NCBI RefSeq assembly: GCF_001484605.1
Contig: NZ_CP013747.1
Coordinates: 4,774,001 to 4,838,000 of the forward strand
DNA length: 64,000 nt
DNA from: Pseudarthrobacter sulfonivorans
GTDB taxonomy: Bacteria > Actinomycetota > Actinomycetes > Actinomycetales > Micrococcaceae
Direction of reading: 5' to 3'
Shown: positions 53,845-64,000 of the stretch, piece after piece
How the letters are laid out: each line of letters opens with the position of its first letter
Position numbering within the stretch: position 1 is the stretch's first letter
Notes under the pieces: generated by a model
Seen by the model: the letters and a program-made list of their open reading frames with translations, nothing else
Database searches by the model: none
What the model was told of the DNA's origin: nothing
Position numbers and translations under genes: made by a program

Positions 53845-55071
53845 CTAACGGTCCAGGACGCTGAGTCCCGGGAGTTCCTTGCCTTCGAGATATTCCAGGC
53901 TGGCGCCGCCGCCGGTGGAAATGTGCCCGAACTGGTCGTCAGCGAAACCGAGCGTCCGCACCGCGGCAGCGGAGTCGCCGCCGCCGACCACGGTGAACGC
54001 GTCGACCTCAGTCAGGGCCTGGGCCACGGCGCGGGTTCCGCCGGAGAATGCTTCGAACTCAAAGACGCCCATGGGCCCGTTCCAGAACACCGTTTTGGCG
54101 CCCTTGATGCGGTCCGCAAAAGCGGCTGCAGAGTCCGGCCCAATGTCCAGGCCGATGCCCTGGGCACCGAAGCTGCTGCCCTCGATGCCGTCCGCGGGGA
54201 CAGTCTCGTAGTCGGCGTCGGCCGCAAACTTACCGGCCACCACAACGTCGGTCGGCACGATGAACTCGGTGCCGGCACCGGCAGCGCGCTTCAGGTAGTC
54301 CTGAACAACCGGGATCTGGTCTTCTTCCAGGAGGCTGCCGGCCACGCTGTGGCCTTCTGCTGCCAGGAACGTGAAGAGCATGCCGCCGCCCACGAGGATG
54401 GTGTCTGCCTTGCCGATGAGGTTGTCGATGACAGCCAGCTTGTCGGAGACCTTGGAGCCGCCGAGCACCACCACGTAGGGCCGCTGCGTGTCAGCTGTCA
54501 GCTTCCGCAGGACCTCCACCTCAGTGTGCACAAGGTCGCCCTGGTAGGACGGGAGCCGGGTGGCGACGTCGTAGACACTGGCGTGCTTGCGGTGCACGGC
54601 ACCAAAGGCGTCGTCAACGTAGGCGCCGTTGGCCCCGGTCAGGGCCACCAGTTCGTCCGCGAAGGTGCCGCGTTCGGCGTCGTCCTTGCTGGTCTCCCGG
54701 GCGTCGAAGCGCACGTTCTCCAGGACGAGGACTTCGCCGTCCTGAAGCGAGGCGGCGAGTTCCTTAGCGGAGCCGCCCACGGTGTCCTGCGCGAGCGAGA
54801 CCTTGAAGGCGGCAAGTTCGGCGAGCCGCGCTACGGCAGGCCGGAGGGAGTACTTTTCCTCCGGAGCGCCCTTGGGGCGTCCGAGGTGGGCTGTTACCAG
54901 CACGCGGGCACCGGCGTCCGTGAGCTTTCCCAGTACTGGCAGAGACGCCTTGATGCGGCCGTCGTCAGTCACTGTAGAGCCGTCGAGCGGCACATTCAGG
55001 TCACTTCTGACAAGAATGTACCGCCCGCGGACACCTTCAGCGATCAGTTCGTTGAGGGTGTGAAATGTCAT
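53845..55071 (-). CDS. pgk: phosphoglycerate kinase
   Basis: 408 residues; ATP-forming step of glycolysis. N-domain substrate site [10 protein letters not shown] and HLGRPKG, LENVRF, and C-domain [10 protein letters not shown] and [13 protein letters not shown]-binding blocks. ATG 55071 yields the standard start MTFHTLNEL; the frame further upstream lies in the gap gene region and is not used. It begins 10 bases after the gap stop. Confidence 0.97.
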   Translation of the reverse strand: MTFHTLNELIAEGVRGRYILVRSDLNVPLDGSTVTDDGRIKASLPVLGKLTDAGARVLVTAHLGRPKGAPEEKYSLRPAVARLAELAAFKVSLAQDTVGGSAKELAASLQDGEVLVLENVRFDARETSKDDAERGTFADELVALTGANGAYVDDAFGAVHRKHASVYDVATRLPSYQGDLVHTEVEVLRKLTADTQRPYVVVLGGSKVSDKLAVIDNLIGKADTILVGGGMLFTFLAAEGHSVAGSLLEEDQIPVVQDYLKRAAGAGTEFIVPTDVVVAGKFAADADYETVPADGIEGSSFGAQGIGLDIGPDSAAAFADRIKGAKTVFWNGPMGVFEFEAFSGGTRAVAQALTEVDAFTVVGGGDSAAAVRTLGFADDQFGHISTGGGASLEYLEGKELPGLSVLDR

Positions 55072-55081
55072 GTGTCTAACC

Positions 55082-56116
<1,035 letters not shown>

Positions 56117-56259
56117 TTAAGCACAAACTAGTTGAGCGGGCATTGAAGCCAACTAACAGATCCCGCACGCCATTGGGCAGAGATGATTAATAGATCGGAG
56201 GGCGACCAGCCACATTGCTGAAGGCAGACCGCCTTCCGTGATCCATCTTACGTTTAAGT

Positions 56260-56291
56260 AGGTCCGCCCCCGCAAGTGCGGGGGCGGACCT
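56260..56291 (-). terminator. terminator hairpin after sodA
   Basis: A perfect 15-bp stem (56260-56274 with 56277-56291) of very high GC content, 65 bases beyond the sodA stop. The U tract is weak. The remaining 56093-56259 has no ORF and should hold the gap promoter. Confidence 0.8.
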
Positions 56292-56356
56292 TCCACATTC
56301 CGGCCGAAATCACGCCGAAATGTGAAGTTTGTTACACGCTCATGTACTGCGGGTCA

Positions 56357-56983
56357 CTACGGCAGGGTGATGAGGCCCGTGGCGTTGGTGCGTGCAGCAT
56401 CGAAGCGCTTGGCGACATCGGCCCAGTTGACGATGTTCCAGAAGGCCTTGACGTAGTCAGCCTTGACGTTGACGTAGTCCAGGTAGAAGGCGTGCTCCCA
56501 CATGTCCAGCATCAGCAGCGGCGTGGTGCCGAGAGCCACGTTGCCCTGCTGGTCGTAGAGCTGCTCGATGACCAGGTTGCCACCGATCGGCTCGTAGGCC
56601 AGGAAGCCCCAGCCCGATCCCTGCAGGCCAAGGGCAGCTGCGGAGAACTGTGCGCGGAAGGCGTCGAAGGAACCGAAGGCGTCGTCGATGGCAGCTGCCA
56701 GCTCGCCCTCAGGCTTGTCGCCGCCGTCCGGTGACAGGTTGTTCCAGAACACCGAGTGGTTGATGTGGCCGCCGGTGTGGAACGCGAGGTCCTTGGAAAG
56801 GCGGTTGATGTTGGCGAAATCGCCCTTGTCGCGCGCCTCTGCCAGCTGGGCAAGGGCGTTGTTGGCACCTGCAACGTAGGCAGCGTGGTGCTTGCTGTGG
56901 TGCAGCTCCATGATGCGCGCCGAAATGTGCGGCTCAAGCGCCGCGTAGTCGTAGCTGAGTTCTGGCAGTACGTACTCGGTCAC
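56357..56983 (-). CDS. sodA: superoxide dismutase (Mn/Fe)
   Basis: 208 residues; detoxifies superoxide in the cytoplasm. Metal ligand regions are [12 protein letters not shown] (His28), [13 protein letters not shown] and [11 protein letters not shown]. The GlyGln region [12 protein letters not shown] suggests an Mn or cambialistic type, but metal preference is uncertain. GTG 56983 was chosen since GGAGGA lies 4-5 bases upstream; the TTG at 56995 would overlap that site. Confidence 0.95.
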   Translation of the reverse strand: MTEYVLPELSYDYAALEPHISARIMELHHSKHHAAYVAGANNALAQLAEARDKGDFANINRLSKDLAFHTGGHINHSVFWNNLSPDGGDKPEGELAAAIDDAFGSFDAFRAQFSAAALGLQGSGWGFLAYEPIGGNLVIEQLYDQQGNVALGTTPLLMLDMWEHAFYLDYVNVKADYVKAFWNIVNWADVAKRFDAARTNATGLITLP

Positions 56984-57094
56984 AAAATCCTCCAATGTCG
57001 TGGACGGTCTGTCCGGGTTGTAACTCTCGGATTGTGCATCCGGATGACTGGCATCCGGAAGATCAGGGTGAACGCTCTGATTCTAGGGGCGCCG

Positions 57095-58075
57095 CTACTC
57101 GTCCAGCATCTCAGGCGTCACATTGGCATCAGTGCCAGGGATCCCCAAATCTATGGCCCGCTTATCCGCCATGGCCAGGAGCCGGCGGATACGGCCGGCG
57201 ATGGCGTCCTTGGTCATTACCGGATCTGCCAGGCGCCCCAGCTCGTCCAGGCTCGCCTGTTTGTGGGCCACCCGGAGTTCGCCGGCGTATTTGAGGTGGT
57301 CCGGGACGTCGTCGCCCAGGATCTCCAGTGCCCGGTCCACCCTGGCTCCGGCGGCCACGGCCGCCTGGGCGGAGCGCCGCAGGTTGGCGTCGTCAAAGTT
57401 GGCCAGCCGGTTGGCCGTGGCCCTGACTTCCTTGCGCATCCGGCGCTCTTCCCAGACCATCAGGGCATCGTGGGCGCCCATGCGGATGAGCAGGGCGGCG
57501 ATGGTGTCGCCGTCGCGGATCACCACCCGGTCCACTCCCCTGACTTCGCGGGCTTTGGCCTGGATGCCAAGACGGCGGGCGGCACCAACGAGGGCAAGCG
57601 CGGACTCGGGGCCCGGGCAGGTGACCTCCAGCGATGACGAACGGCCCGGTTCCGTGAGGGACCCGTGGGCCAGGAACGCACCACGCCACACGGCCTCGGC
57701 GTCAGCAGCCGAGCCGTTGACCACGGCCGAGGGAAGCCCCCGCACCGGCCGGCCGCGGCCGTCCAGGAGGCCTGTCTGCCGGGCCAGGGACTCGCCGTCG
57801 CGGACTACCCGCACCACGTACCGGCTGCCGCGGCGCAGTCCCCCGCCGGAGACAACGATGATCTCGCTCTGGTGGCCGTAAACCTCGGCGATGGCTGCCC
57901 GGAGCCTGCGCGCCGTCGATGCGAGGTCAACCTCGGCTTCGATCACGATCCTGCCCGAGATGATGTGCAGGCCGCCGGCGAAGCGCAGCATTGCCGAGAC
58001 CTCTGCCTTGCGGACTGAGGATTTCTTGATGTCCAGACGGGACAGTTCTTCCTTGACCGATGATGTCAGTGCCAT
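57095..58075 (-). CDS. whiA: DNA-binding protein WhiA
   Basis: 326-residue sporulation/cell-division regulator with an N-terminal LAGLIDADG-like domain ([32 protein letters not shown]) and a C-terminal helix-turn-helix ([26 protein letters not shown]). Conserved as rapZ-yvcK-whiA in most Gram-positives, whether sporulating or not. It starts 9 bases after yvcK. Expected to act on chromosome segregation and division genes. Confidence 0.95.
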   Translation of the reverse strand: MALTSSVKEELSRLDIKKSSVRKAEVSAMLRFAGGLHIISGRIVIEAEVDLASTARRLRAAIAEVYGHQSEIIVVSGGGLRRGSRYVVRVVRDGESLARQTGLLDGRGRPVRGLPSAVVNGSAADAEAVWRGAFLAHGSLTEPGRSSSLEVTCPGPESALALVGAARRLGIQAKAREVRGVDRVVIRDGDTIAALLIRMGAHDALMVWEERRMRKEVRATANRLANFDDANLRRSAQAAVAAGARVDRALEILGDDVPDHLKYAGELRVAHKQASLDELGRLADPVMTKDAIAGRIRRLLAMADKRAIDLGIPGTDANVTPEMLDE

Positions 58076-58084
58076 GGCACCTTC

Positions 58085-59104
58085 CTAACTGTTCCCAAAA
58101 ATGTCGTGGTACGCCGCTGCCAGACGCAGGGGGTCATGGACGGGTCGGCGGCCCGACGCCCCCACTTTACCCAAGACAACCTCGGCGCCGATCATCCCGG
58201 CGGCTTTCTCGAACTCCTGCCGGTCCGGCACCGACGCGGGATCCGCCAGGACAACATCGACGCTGAAGTCCGGCGCATACCGGCGCAGTGCGTACAGGTG
58301 GTCCGCCGCCGACATGCCCGTGGTCTCCTTGGTGTCCGTGGCCAGGTTCATGGTGAGGCAGCGTTTTGCGGCTGTGGCACTCAGGGCGGCACGCATTTCC
58401 GGGAGCAGCAGGTGCGGCAGCACGGACGTGTACCAGGACCCCGGCCCCAGGATGACCCAGTCAGCCAGTTCGATGGCTGTCAGGGCTTCAACGCAGGCCG
58501 GTGCCTGTTCGGGCAGGAGCCGGACGTGTTCCAGCGAGCCGGCAACGGCGCACCTCGCCTGCCCGCGGATTGTCTGGAGCGCGAACGTGCCGTCAGGTGC
58601 AGTGACGCGGATGTCACCTTCAATGGTCAGCGGAACGGTGGACATGGGCAGGACCTGTCCACGGGCACCGAGCAGGGCGCCGGCCCACTTCAGGCCGGCC
58701 ACGGTGTCGCCCAGCAGTTCCCAAAGGGTGACGATGAGCAGGTTGCCCATCGCATGCTCGTCCAGCGATCCACCGCTGCCCTGGCCGGGCCGGAAACGGT
58801 GCTGCATCACGTCGCGCCAGGTGCGTCCCCAGTCCGTGTCATCGCACAAGGCGGAGAGCGCCATGCGCAGGTCTCCGGGCGGCAGGACGCCGTACTCGTC
58901 GCGCAGACGCCCGGAAGACCCGCCGTCGTCCGCCACAGTGACAATGGCGGTCAGCTCGGAGGTCAGCAGCCGCAGCGCCGAGAGCGAAGCGGACAGGCCG
59001 TGCCCGCCGCCGAGCGCCACGACGTTGGGGCCCTTGTCCTGCTGGCCGGCTGCCGTTCCGCTGGAAACCGGTACGAGCGGGAGGGGCCCGGTGAACATCC
59101 CCAT
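58085..59104 (-). CDS. yvcK: YvcK family gluconeogenesis/cell-wall factor
   Basis: 339-residue UDP-N-acetylglucosamine-binding protein of the CofD-like fold. It has the glycine-rich loop VVALGGGHGLSASLSALR, TVADDGGSSGRLRDE, and GPGSWYTSVLPHLLL. It is needed for growth on gluconeogenic carbon and normal cell shape in related bacteria. One-base overlap with rapZ (TAATG). Confidence 0.94.
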   Translation of the reverse strand: MGMFTGPLPLVPVSSGTAAGQQDKGPNVVALGGGHGLSASLSALRLLTSELTAIVTVADDGGSSGRLRDEYGVLPPGDLRMALSALCDDTDWGRTWRDVMQHRFRPGQGSGGSLDEHAMGNLLIVTLWELLGDTVAGLKWAGALLGARGQVLPMSTVPLTIEGDIRVTAPDGTFALQTIRGQARCAVAGSLEHVRLLPEQAPACVEALTAIELADWVILGPGSWYTSVLPHLLLPEMRAALSATAAKRCLTMNLATDTKETTGMSAADHLYALRRYAPDFSVDVVLADPASVPDRQEFEKAAGMIGAEVVLGKVGASGRRPVHDPLRLAAAYHDIFGNS

Positions 59105-60027
59105 TACTCGCGGCCCAGATCCCGATGGGTGGTGGTCACGGTCACGCGCGGATACTGTGCCAGCTTCTTGGAAAGCTCGACGGCGACGGCCACGGACCGG
59201 TGCTTGCCGCCGGTACAGCCGACGGCGATGGTGGCGTAGTGCTTGTTTTCGCGCCGGTAACCGTCCAGGACGGGCTCAAGCGCCAGGACATAGCGGTCCA
59301 CGAAGTTCTTTACACCTTCCGCCTCGAGGACGTAATCGCTGACGTCCTTGTCCAGGCCCGTATGCGGGCGCAGCTGCGGGACCCAGTGCGGATTCGGGAT
59401 GAACCGGACGTCAGCAACGTAGTTGGAATCCACCGGCAGGCCGTACTTGAAGCCAAAGCTCATGACGTTGAGCCGCAGTGCCACCGGGCCGGTCTCGCTA
59501 AAGAGTTCCGTGATGGCGGTAGCCAGGGCGTGGACGTTGTAGGTCGAGGTATCCAGTACGACGTCGGAGCTGTCGCGCAGTTCCTTGAGCACCTCCCGTT
59601 CGGCTGCAATGCCGTCGAGGATGCGGCCGCCTTCCTGGAGCGGATGGGGCCTGCGGCCCTGCTCGAACCGGCGGACCAGGACGTCGTCTTTGGCGTCGAG
59701 GAAAAGGACCCGGAACTTGACACCACTGGCGGCGAGGGCCCCCAGGGCCGCACGGACGTCGACAAAGAGGCCTTTGCTGCGGACATCCATCACCACGGCC
59801 AGCCGCGGAATGGACTGCGGAGCGTGGGAGACAATCTCGGCCAGGGTGCCGAGCATCTGCGGCGGTAGGTTTTCCACGACATACCAGCCATGGTCCTCAA
59901 GTGCGTCCGCGGCGGTGCTGCGTCCCGCCCCTGACATACCGGTGACCACCAGCAGTTCCGCTTCGAGGGGCTTGACCGGCGTCAGCCCGTCCTGCTCCGT
60001 CCCGGATTCCGCCGTAGAGTCTGCCAT
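59104..60027 (-). CDS. rapZ: RapZ family nucleotide-binding protein
   Basis: 307 residues. The Walker A loop is GMSGAGRST (30-38), with Arg where the classical Lys stands, as in other actinobacterial homologues. The C-terminal half has GCTGGKHRSVAVAVEL and YDLGVPQL-like LRPHTGLD elements. In E. coli the family controls glmS through small RNA binding. GmlZ-type RNAs are not known in this phylum, so the role here is uncertain and may concern amino-sugar or YvcK regulation. Confidence 0.92.
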   Translation of the reverse strand: MADSTAESGTEQDGLTPVKPLEAELLVVTGMSGAGRSTAADALEDHGWYVVENLPPQMLGTLAEIVSHAPQSIPRLAVVMDVRSKGLFVDVRAALGALAASGVKFRVLFLDAKDDVLVRRFEQGRRPHPLQEGGRILDGIAAEREVLKELRDSSDVVLDTSTYNVHALATAITELFSETGPVALRLNVMSFGFKYGLPVDSNYVADVRFIPNPHWVPQLRPHTGLDKDVSDYVLEAEGVKNFVDRYVLALEPVLDGYRRENKHYATIAVGCTGGKHRSVAVAVELSKKLAQYPRVTVTTTHRDLGRE

Positions 60028-60099
60028 TCGTTCCGCCCCGTTTCTGTCCAGATGAAGGCAGGCGCCCGCAATGGCGGAAACCTGCGTTCCTTACCCTAC

Positions 60100-62106
60100 C
60101 TAGGTTTCAATGATTTCGCCGGTGGCCATATTCACGGCCGGAAGCGCATCGCCGGCCGTGTCGTCGCCGCTGAAGTGGGCCACGATGGCGTTGGCAAGGG
60201 ATGGTCCAATGCCTTTGGCCGCCGTGAGCTCGGCCGCGGTGGCGGCTTTCACGCCTTTGACGGATCCGAAATGGGTGAGCAGGGCCTTGCGTTTGGACTC
60301 GCCAAGGCCCGGCACTCCGTCCAGCGCCGAGACGGTCATGGCCTTGCCGCGCTTCTGCCGGTGGAAGGTGATGGCGAAGCGGTGGGCTTCGTCACGGATC
60401 CGCTGCAGCAGATAGAGTCCCTGGGACGTCCTGGGCAGGATCACGGGGAAGTCGCTGTCCGGCAGCCAGACTTCCTCAAGGCGTTTGGCCAGGCCCACCA
60501 CGTAGACATCCTCAATGCCAAGGTCCGCCAAGGCCCGGGCTGCGGCGTTCACCTGGGGCTTGCCGCCGTCGACCACCACCAGGTTGGGCGGGTACGCGAA
60601 TTTTGCCCGCGGGGCGGCCGTAGTGGTGTCCAGGACCGCGGCATCGGCGGCTGCTTCCAAGGCGGCCTGGTGCCCGGGCAGGGCGGACGCCTCGGACTGC
60701 GCCGACTTGTCCTGCAGGTAATGCCGGAAGCGCCGGGTCAGGACGTCGTGCATGGCGGCGGTGTCGTCTGCGGCGGCGGCCCCGGTGACGGAGAATTTCC
60801 GGTATTCGGACTTCTTGGGCAGCCCGTCCTCGACCACCACCATGGACGCCACGACGTTGGTGCCCTGGACGTGGGAGACGTCGAAGCATTCGATCCGCAG
60901 GAGCGCCACGGGCAGGTCCAGGGCTTCCTGCAGCTCCTGCAGTGCCTGGGAGCGCACTGTGAGGTCCCCGGCGCGGCGGGTCTTATGCAGTTTGAGCGCG
61001 TGCTCGGCGTTTTCACGGACGGTGGACATCAGCGCAGCCTTGTCGCCGCGCTGCGGCACCCTGACATCCACCTTGGCTCCGCGCAGGCCGCCGAGCCATT
61101 CCGTCAGCTCGGCGGCGTTGCTGGGTTCGACGGGCACCAGGACTTCGCGGGGCAGCCTGCCATGGCTGTCGCCGTCGTCGCCGTAGACCTGCTGCAGCAG
61201 GTGTTCCACCAGATCCGGGGTGGTGGCGTCCTCCACTTTTTCCACCACCCAGCCGCGCTGGCCACGGATCCGGCCACCCCTGACGTGGAACACCTGGACG
61301 GCAGCCTCCAACTCGTCCTCGTGCAGTGCGAAGACATCGGCGTCGGTATCGTCGGCGAGCACCACGGCGTTCCGCTCAAAGACCTTCCGAAGGGCGGCGA
61401 TGTCATCACGGAGCCTCGCCGCACGCTCGTAGTCGAGGGTGCCAACGGCGTCGGCCATCTGCTTTTCGAGTTTGGTGATGAAACGCTTGGCCTCGCCGCC
61501 CATAAACGCGCAGAAGTCCTCCGCCAGGGCCCGGTGTTCCTCGGGAGTCACCCGGCCAACGCAAGGGGCCGAGCATTTATCGATGTAGCCCAGCAGGCAC
61601 GGCCGGCCGCTCGCCTGGGCCCGTTTGAGGACGCCGGCGCTGCAGCTGCGGACGGGGAAAACCCGCAGCAAGGTGTCCATGGTTTCCCGGATCGCGCCAG
61701 CCGTGTACGGGCCGAAGTACCGTGTACCTTTGCGGCGGTCCCCCCGCATGACCTGGACTCTGGGGAGCTTCTCGCTCATGGTGAGGGCCAGGTACGGATA
61801 GGTTTTGTCGTCGCGGAAGACCACGTTGAAGCGTGGCTTGTATTCCTTGATCCAGGTGTATTCAAGCTGCAGCGACTCCAGCTCGCTGCCCACCACTGTC
61901 CACTCGACACTGCTGGCCGTGTGAACCATTGCGTGGGTTTTGGGCAGCAGGCCCGCCGGGTTCGCAAAGTAGGAGTTCAGGCGCGAGCGAAGGCTTTTGG
62001 CCTTGCCGACGTAGATGACCCGGCCGTGGGGATCGCGGAACCGGTACACCCCGGGATTGGTGGGAATTTCACCCGCTTGGGGCCTGTAACTTGCTGGATC
62101 TGCCAC
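60100..62106 (-). CDS. uvrC: excinuclease ABC subunit C
   Basis: 668 residues; makes both incisions in nucleotide excision repair. The N-terminal GIY-YIG nuclease ([19 protein letters not shown]), a UvrB-binding helix region near 200-240, the C-terminal RNase H-like nuclease ([34 protein letters not shown]) and two helix-hairpin-helix units ([15 protein letters not shown] and [12 protein letters not shown]) are all visible. GTG start. Upstream of rapZ by 72 bases. Confidence 0.97.
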   Translation of the reverse strand: MADPASYRPQAGEIPTNPGVYRFRDPHGRVIYVGKAKSLRSRLNSYFANPAGLLPKTHAMVHTASSVEWTVVGSELESLQLEYTWIKEYKPRFNVVFRDDKTYPYLALTMSEKLPRVQVMRGDRRKGTRYFGPYTAGAIRETMDTLLRVFPVRSCSAGVLKRAQASGRPCLLGYIDKCSAPCVGRVTPEEHRALAEDFCAFMGGEAKRFITKLEKQMADAVGTLDYERAARLRDDIAALRKVFERNAVVLADDTDADVFALHEDELEAAVQVFHVRGGRIRGQRGWVVEKVEDATTPDLVEHLLQQVYGDDGDSHGRLPREVLVPVEPSNAAELTEWLGGLRGAKVDVRVPQRGDKAALMSTVRENAEHALKLHKTRRAGDLTVRSQALQELQEALDLPVALLRIECFDVSHVQGTNVVASMVVVEDGLPKKSEYRKFSVTGAAAADDTAAMHDVLTRRFRHYLQDKSAQSEASALPGHQAALEAAADAAVLDTTTAAPRAKFAYPPNLVVVDGGKPQVNAAARALADLGIEDVYVVGLAKRLEEVWLPDSDFPVILPRTSQGLYLLQRIRDEAHRFAITFHRQKRGKAMTVSALDGVPGLGESKRKALLTHFGSVKGVKAATAAELTAAKGIGPSLANAIVAHFSGDDTAGDALPAVNMATGEIIET

Positions 62107-62125
62107 TACTTCATTCTACTAACGC

Positions 62126-62794
62126 CTAGTCCGCGGCCTTGCTCTGGTTGTAGCTGGTGGAGCGTTCCTGGCCGCTGAGTTCGGCGATCGCATCCATGAT
62201 GCGGTCCGTTACCTGCCGCCGCGCCGGCAGCGAATGATCCGGGCCGGTCTTGTCGAAATACAAGGGCTCCCCCACCTTCATGGTGAAGTGATGCGGCTTG
62301 AAGCCCTTCTCACCTGCCGGCTGCAGGTTCTCCGTCCCGATCAGCCCGACCGGGATCACGGGAGCTCCGGTTGCCAGTGCAAGCCAGCCCACGCCGGTGC
62401 GGCCGCGGTAGAGAATACCGTCCCGTGAGCGCGTGCCCTCGGGGTAGATGCCGATGCCTTTGCCCGCCTCGAGGATGTCCAGGAGGGTTTTGAGCGCCTG
62501 GACGCTTGCTGCCTGCTCGCCGCGCTCCACGGGGATAGAACCCACGGACTCGAAGAAAGATTTCATGACCTTGCCCTTCACGCCACCGGTGGTGAAGTAC
62601 TCGGCTTTGGCGAAGAAGGCCACGGGCCGCGGCATCAGTGCCTGGACAATGACGCTGTCAAAGAAGGAAAGATGGTTCGGGGCCACAATGAAGGGCCCCT
62701 CTTTCGGGACGTTTTCAAGGCCGACGACGGTGGGCCGGCAGGTGCCCGCGACGAGCCCGCGAAATGTCCAGCGGACCGCCTCAAACAGCGCCAT
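62126..62794 (-). CDS. 1-acyl-sn-glycerol-3-phosphate acyltransferase family protein
   Basis: 222-residue PlsC-family membrane-associated acyltransferase. It has the HX4D motif at His41 (NHLSFFD), the phosphate-binding GIYPEGTRSRDG, and the APVIPVGLIG strand. It probably makes phosphatidic acid, though exact acceptor is unproved. ATG 62794 overlaps the end of the HAD gene by 14 bases, indicating coupling. Ends 20 bases before uvrC. Confidence 0.92.
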   Translation of the reverse strand: MALFEAVRWTFRGLVAGTCRPTVVGLENVPKEGPFIVAPNHLSFFDSVIVQALMPRPVAFFAKAEYFTTGGVKGKVMKSFFESVGSIPVERGEQAASVQALKTLLDILEAGKGIGIYPEGTRSRDGILYRGRTGVGWLALATGAPVIPVGLIGTENLQPAGEKGFKPHHFTMKVGEPLYFDKTGPDHSLPARRQVTDRIMDAIAELSGQERSTSYNQSKAAD

Positions 62795-63494
62795 CGTTGC
62801 GCACCTCACTCATCGCGGCAGCGTGGATGGCTTCGAGGCGCCCGATGGCGGCAACCATGCCCGCGGTGGTGTCCACCACGGTGACGGCCCCGGCTTCCTC
62901 GAGTTCGCCGTCGGGAGCGAAACCCCAGCCCACGCCGATGCAGTCAAGCCCGTTCGCGATGGCTCCCGCCACATCCTGGGCGCGGTCACCCACCATAACG
63001 GCGTGCTGCGTGGAGAGGTCCGTCAGGGCCGCGGCGATGATGTCTGCCTTTCCCACCGGACCGTCCGTTGACGATTCGTTGTCTGCCGAACCCCTGATGG
63101 ACTGGAACAGGTTGGCGATGCCGTGGTGGCGCAGCACGATCTGGGCCAGCCCTTCGGGCTTCTGCGTGGCGACGGCCACTGGCCTGCCTTCGGCCGCGAA
63201 GGTCTCCAGCGCTTCCCTGATCCCGGGGTACAGCCGGCTCTGGGCTATCCCAGTGGCCAAGTAGTACTGCCGGTACGTCCGGATGACCTCGTCAAGCATC
63301 TCGGCCGGAACCTTGCAGACACTCTGGAGTGCGTCGCTGAGTTTGGGGCCGATCATCGAGTTCAGGACGTCCTGGCCAGGAACCGGCAGACCTGCGGCGG
63401 CAAGGGCTGCTGCGATTCCGCCGGATATTCCGCCGGCCGGATCGACAAGAGTGCCGTCCAGGTCAAAGATCACGGGCACTGTTGTTTGAGTCAC
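62781..63494 (-). CDS. HAD family hydrolase (phosphoglycolate phosphatase-like)
   Basis: 237 residues with HAD motifs in order: FDLDGTLVD (nucleophile Asp11, Asp13), a substrate cap domain, VAVATQKPEGLAQ (motif II), KADIIAAAL, and VGDRAQDVAGA (motif IV). It resembles Gph/PgmB-type phosphatases; substrate unassigned. GTG start at 63494. Lies between the partial uvrA and plsC on the minus strand. Confidence 0.9.
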   Translation of the reverse strand: MTQTTVPVIFDLDGTLVDPAGGISGGIAAALAAAGLPVPGQDVLNSMIGPKLSDALQSVCKVPAEMLDEVIRTYRQYYLATGIAQSRLYPGIREALETFAAEGRPVAVATQKPEGLAQIVLRHHGIANLFQSIRGSADNESSTDGPVGKADIIAAALTDLSTQHAVMVGDRAQDVAGAIANGLDCIGVGWGFAPDGELEEAGAVTVVDTTAGMVAAIGRLEAIHAAAMSEVRNDGAV

Positions 63495-63572
63495 CGGCTT
63501 AGTTTCTCACGACACCGAGCATGCCTGAAACTCGCATGCCCGACACGGCATACGTCATCGGAGGCCAACCGC

Positions 63573-64000
63573 TTAGCCCAGTATTTCCGCGAGGAAGGAT
63601 GCCGTGTGGCCCTTGGTGGATTTCGATACCTGCTCGGGCGTGCCGGTGGCCACGATCTGGCCGCCGCCCGAACCGCCGTCCGGGCCAAGATCCACGATCC
63701 AGTCGGCGCTCTTGATGACGTCCAGGTTGTGTTCGATGGTGATCACCGTGTTGCCCTTGTCCACCAGACTTTGAAGGACCATCAGGAGCTTGCGGATGTC
63801 CTCGAAGTGCAGGCCCGTGGTGGGCTCGTCGAGAACATACACACTGCGTCCGTTGGAGCGCTTCTGCAGTTCCGCGGCGAGCTTGACACGCTGGGCCTCG
63901 CCGCCGGAGAGGGTGGTTGCCGGCTGTCCCAGCCGTACGTAGCCGAGGCCCACGTCCACGAGGGTGTTCAGGTGCCGGGCGATCGGGGAGAAGGCAGCGA
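63573..64000 (-). CDS. uvrA: excinuclease ABC subunit A, C-terminal part (window edge)
   Basis: Only the last 142 codons are inside the window; the gene continues beyond 64000. The visible part has the second ABC signature [17 protein letters not shown], Walker [17 protein letters not shown] and the H-loop ITIEHNLD, followed by the [14 protein letters not shown] end typical of UvrA. It is the damage-recognition ATPase acting with UvrB and UvrC; uvrC lies downstream in the same direction. Confidence 0.95.
   Translation of the reverse strand, partial: AAFSPIARHLNTLVDVGLGYVRLGQPATTLSGGEAQRVKLAAELQKRSNGRSVYVLDEPTTGLHFEDIRKLLMVLQSLVDKGNTVITIEHNLDVIKSADWIVDLGPDGGSGGGQIVATGTPEQVSKSTKGHTASFLAEILG

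Noticed and set aside
60052..62178. 708-codon plus-strand ORF opposite uvrC
   Set aside because: Antisense shadow of uvrC; no family similarity.

Overview
The window is a gene-dense, high-GC stretch of an actinobacterial chromosome. Best guess is Micrococcaceae, an Arthrobacter or Pseudarthrobacter relative. The reasons are GTG starts, many TAnnnT boxes placed 6-8 bases before the start codon (leaderless transcripts), RbpA, WhiA, OpcA and a SufR-led suf operon. The order uvrC-rapZ-yvcK-whiA ... gap-pgk-tpiA-secG ... pgl-opcA-zwf-tal-tkt-ctaB ... ABC-sufR-sufBDC also matches the Rv1420-Rv1466 region of Mycobacterium tuberculosis. No rRNA, tRNA, CRISPR array or prophage was seen.

Layout. 1-5.1 kb: an acyl-CoA oxidase-like flavoprotein, then the divergent glycogen pair glgA/glgC. 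5.1-11.8 kb: an odd zinc-ribbon SDR, a flavin-binding PPOX protein, a minus-strand cluster of ATP-grasp, alpha-E and transglutaminase proteins (a predicted but uncharacterised peptide-ligation system), and a YeiH-type exporter. 11.9-24.5 kb: mostly housekeeping genes (pepN, a lipoate ligase, L31 type B, an rRNA/tRNA methyltransferase, serB, fabG, SURF1) mixed with small conserved proteins. 24.5-25.05 kb: a non-coding island of two 84-bp inverted arms around a decayed YbaK-type deacylase gene. 25-28.9 kb: an ABC-F ATPase and a complete bioYMN biotin importer. 28.9-31.6 kb: a thiolase and an adenylate-forming ligase. 32.5-37.8 kb: the sufR-sufB-sufD-Rieske-sufC-sufT iron-sulfur assembly operon. 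37.9-43.4 kb: an ABC exporter, ctaA and ctaB (heme O/A synthesis).

Between ctaA and ctaB lies an array of 32-bp-phased repeats. An IS110-family element interrupts it exactly at a unit boundary, so both IS ends and the empty site can be reconstructed from this sequence alone. 43.9-52.2 kb: the pentose-phosphate operon tkt-tal-pgi-zwf-opcA-pgl. It converges, with a 48-bp overlap, on a minus-strand series that runs from the right edge: uvrA (partial), a HAD phosphatase, plsC, uvrC, rapZ, yvcK, whiA, sodA, gap, pgk, tpiA, secG, rbpA. Central carbon metabolism, heme/cytochrome oxidase biogenesis (SURF1, ctaA, ctaB) and Fe-S assembly are therefore grouped together.

The most rewarding places for a second look are the IS110 element with a candidate bridge-RNA leader, the 32-bp array it interrupts, the inverted-repeat island, the ATP-grasp/alpha-E/transglutaminase cluster, and several enzymes that lack a canonical catalytic residue.
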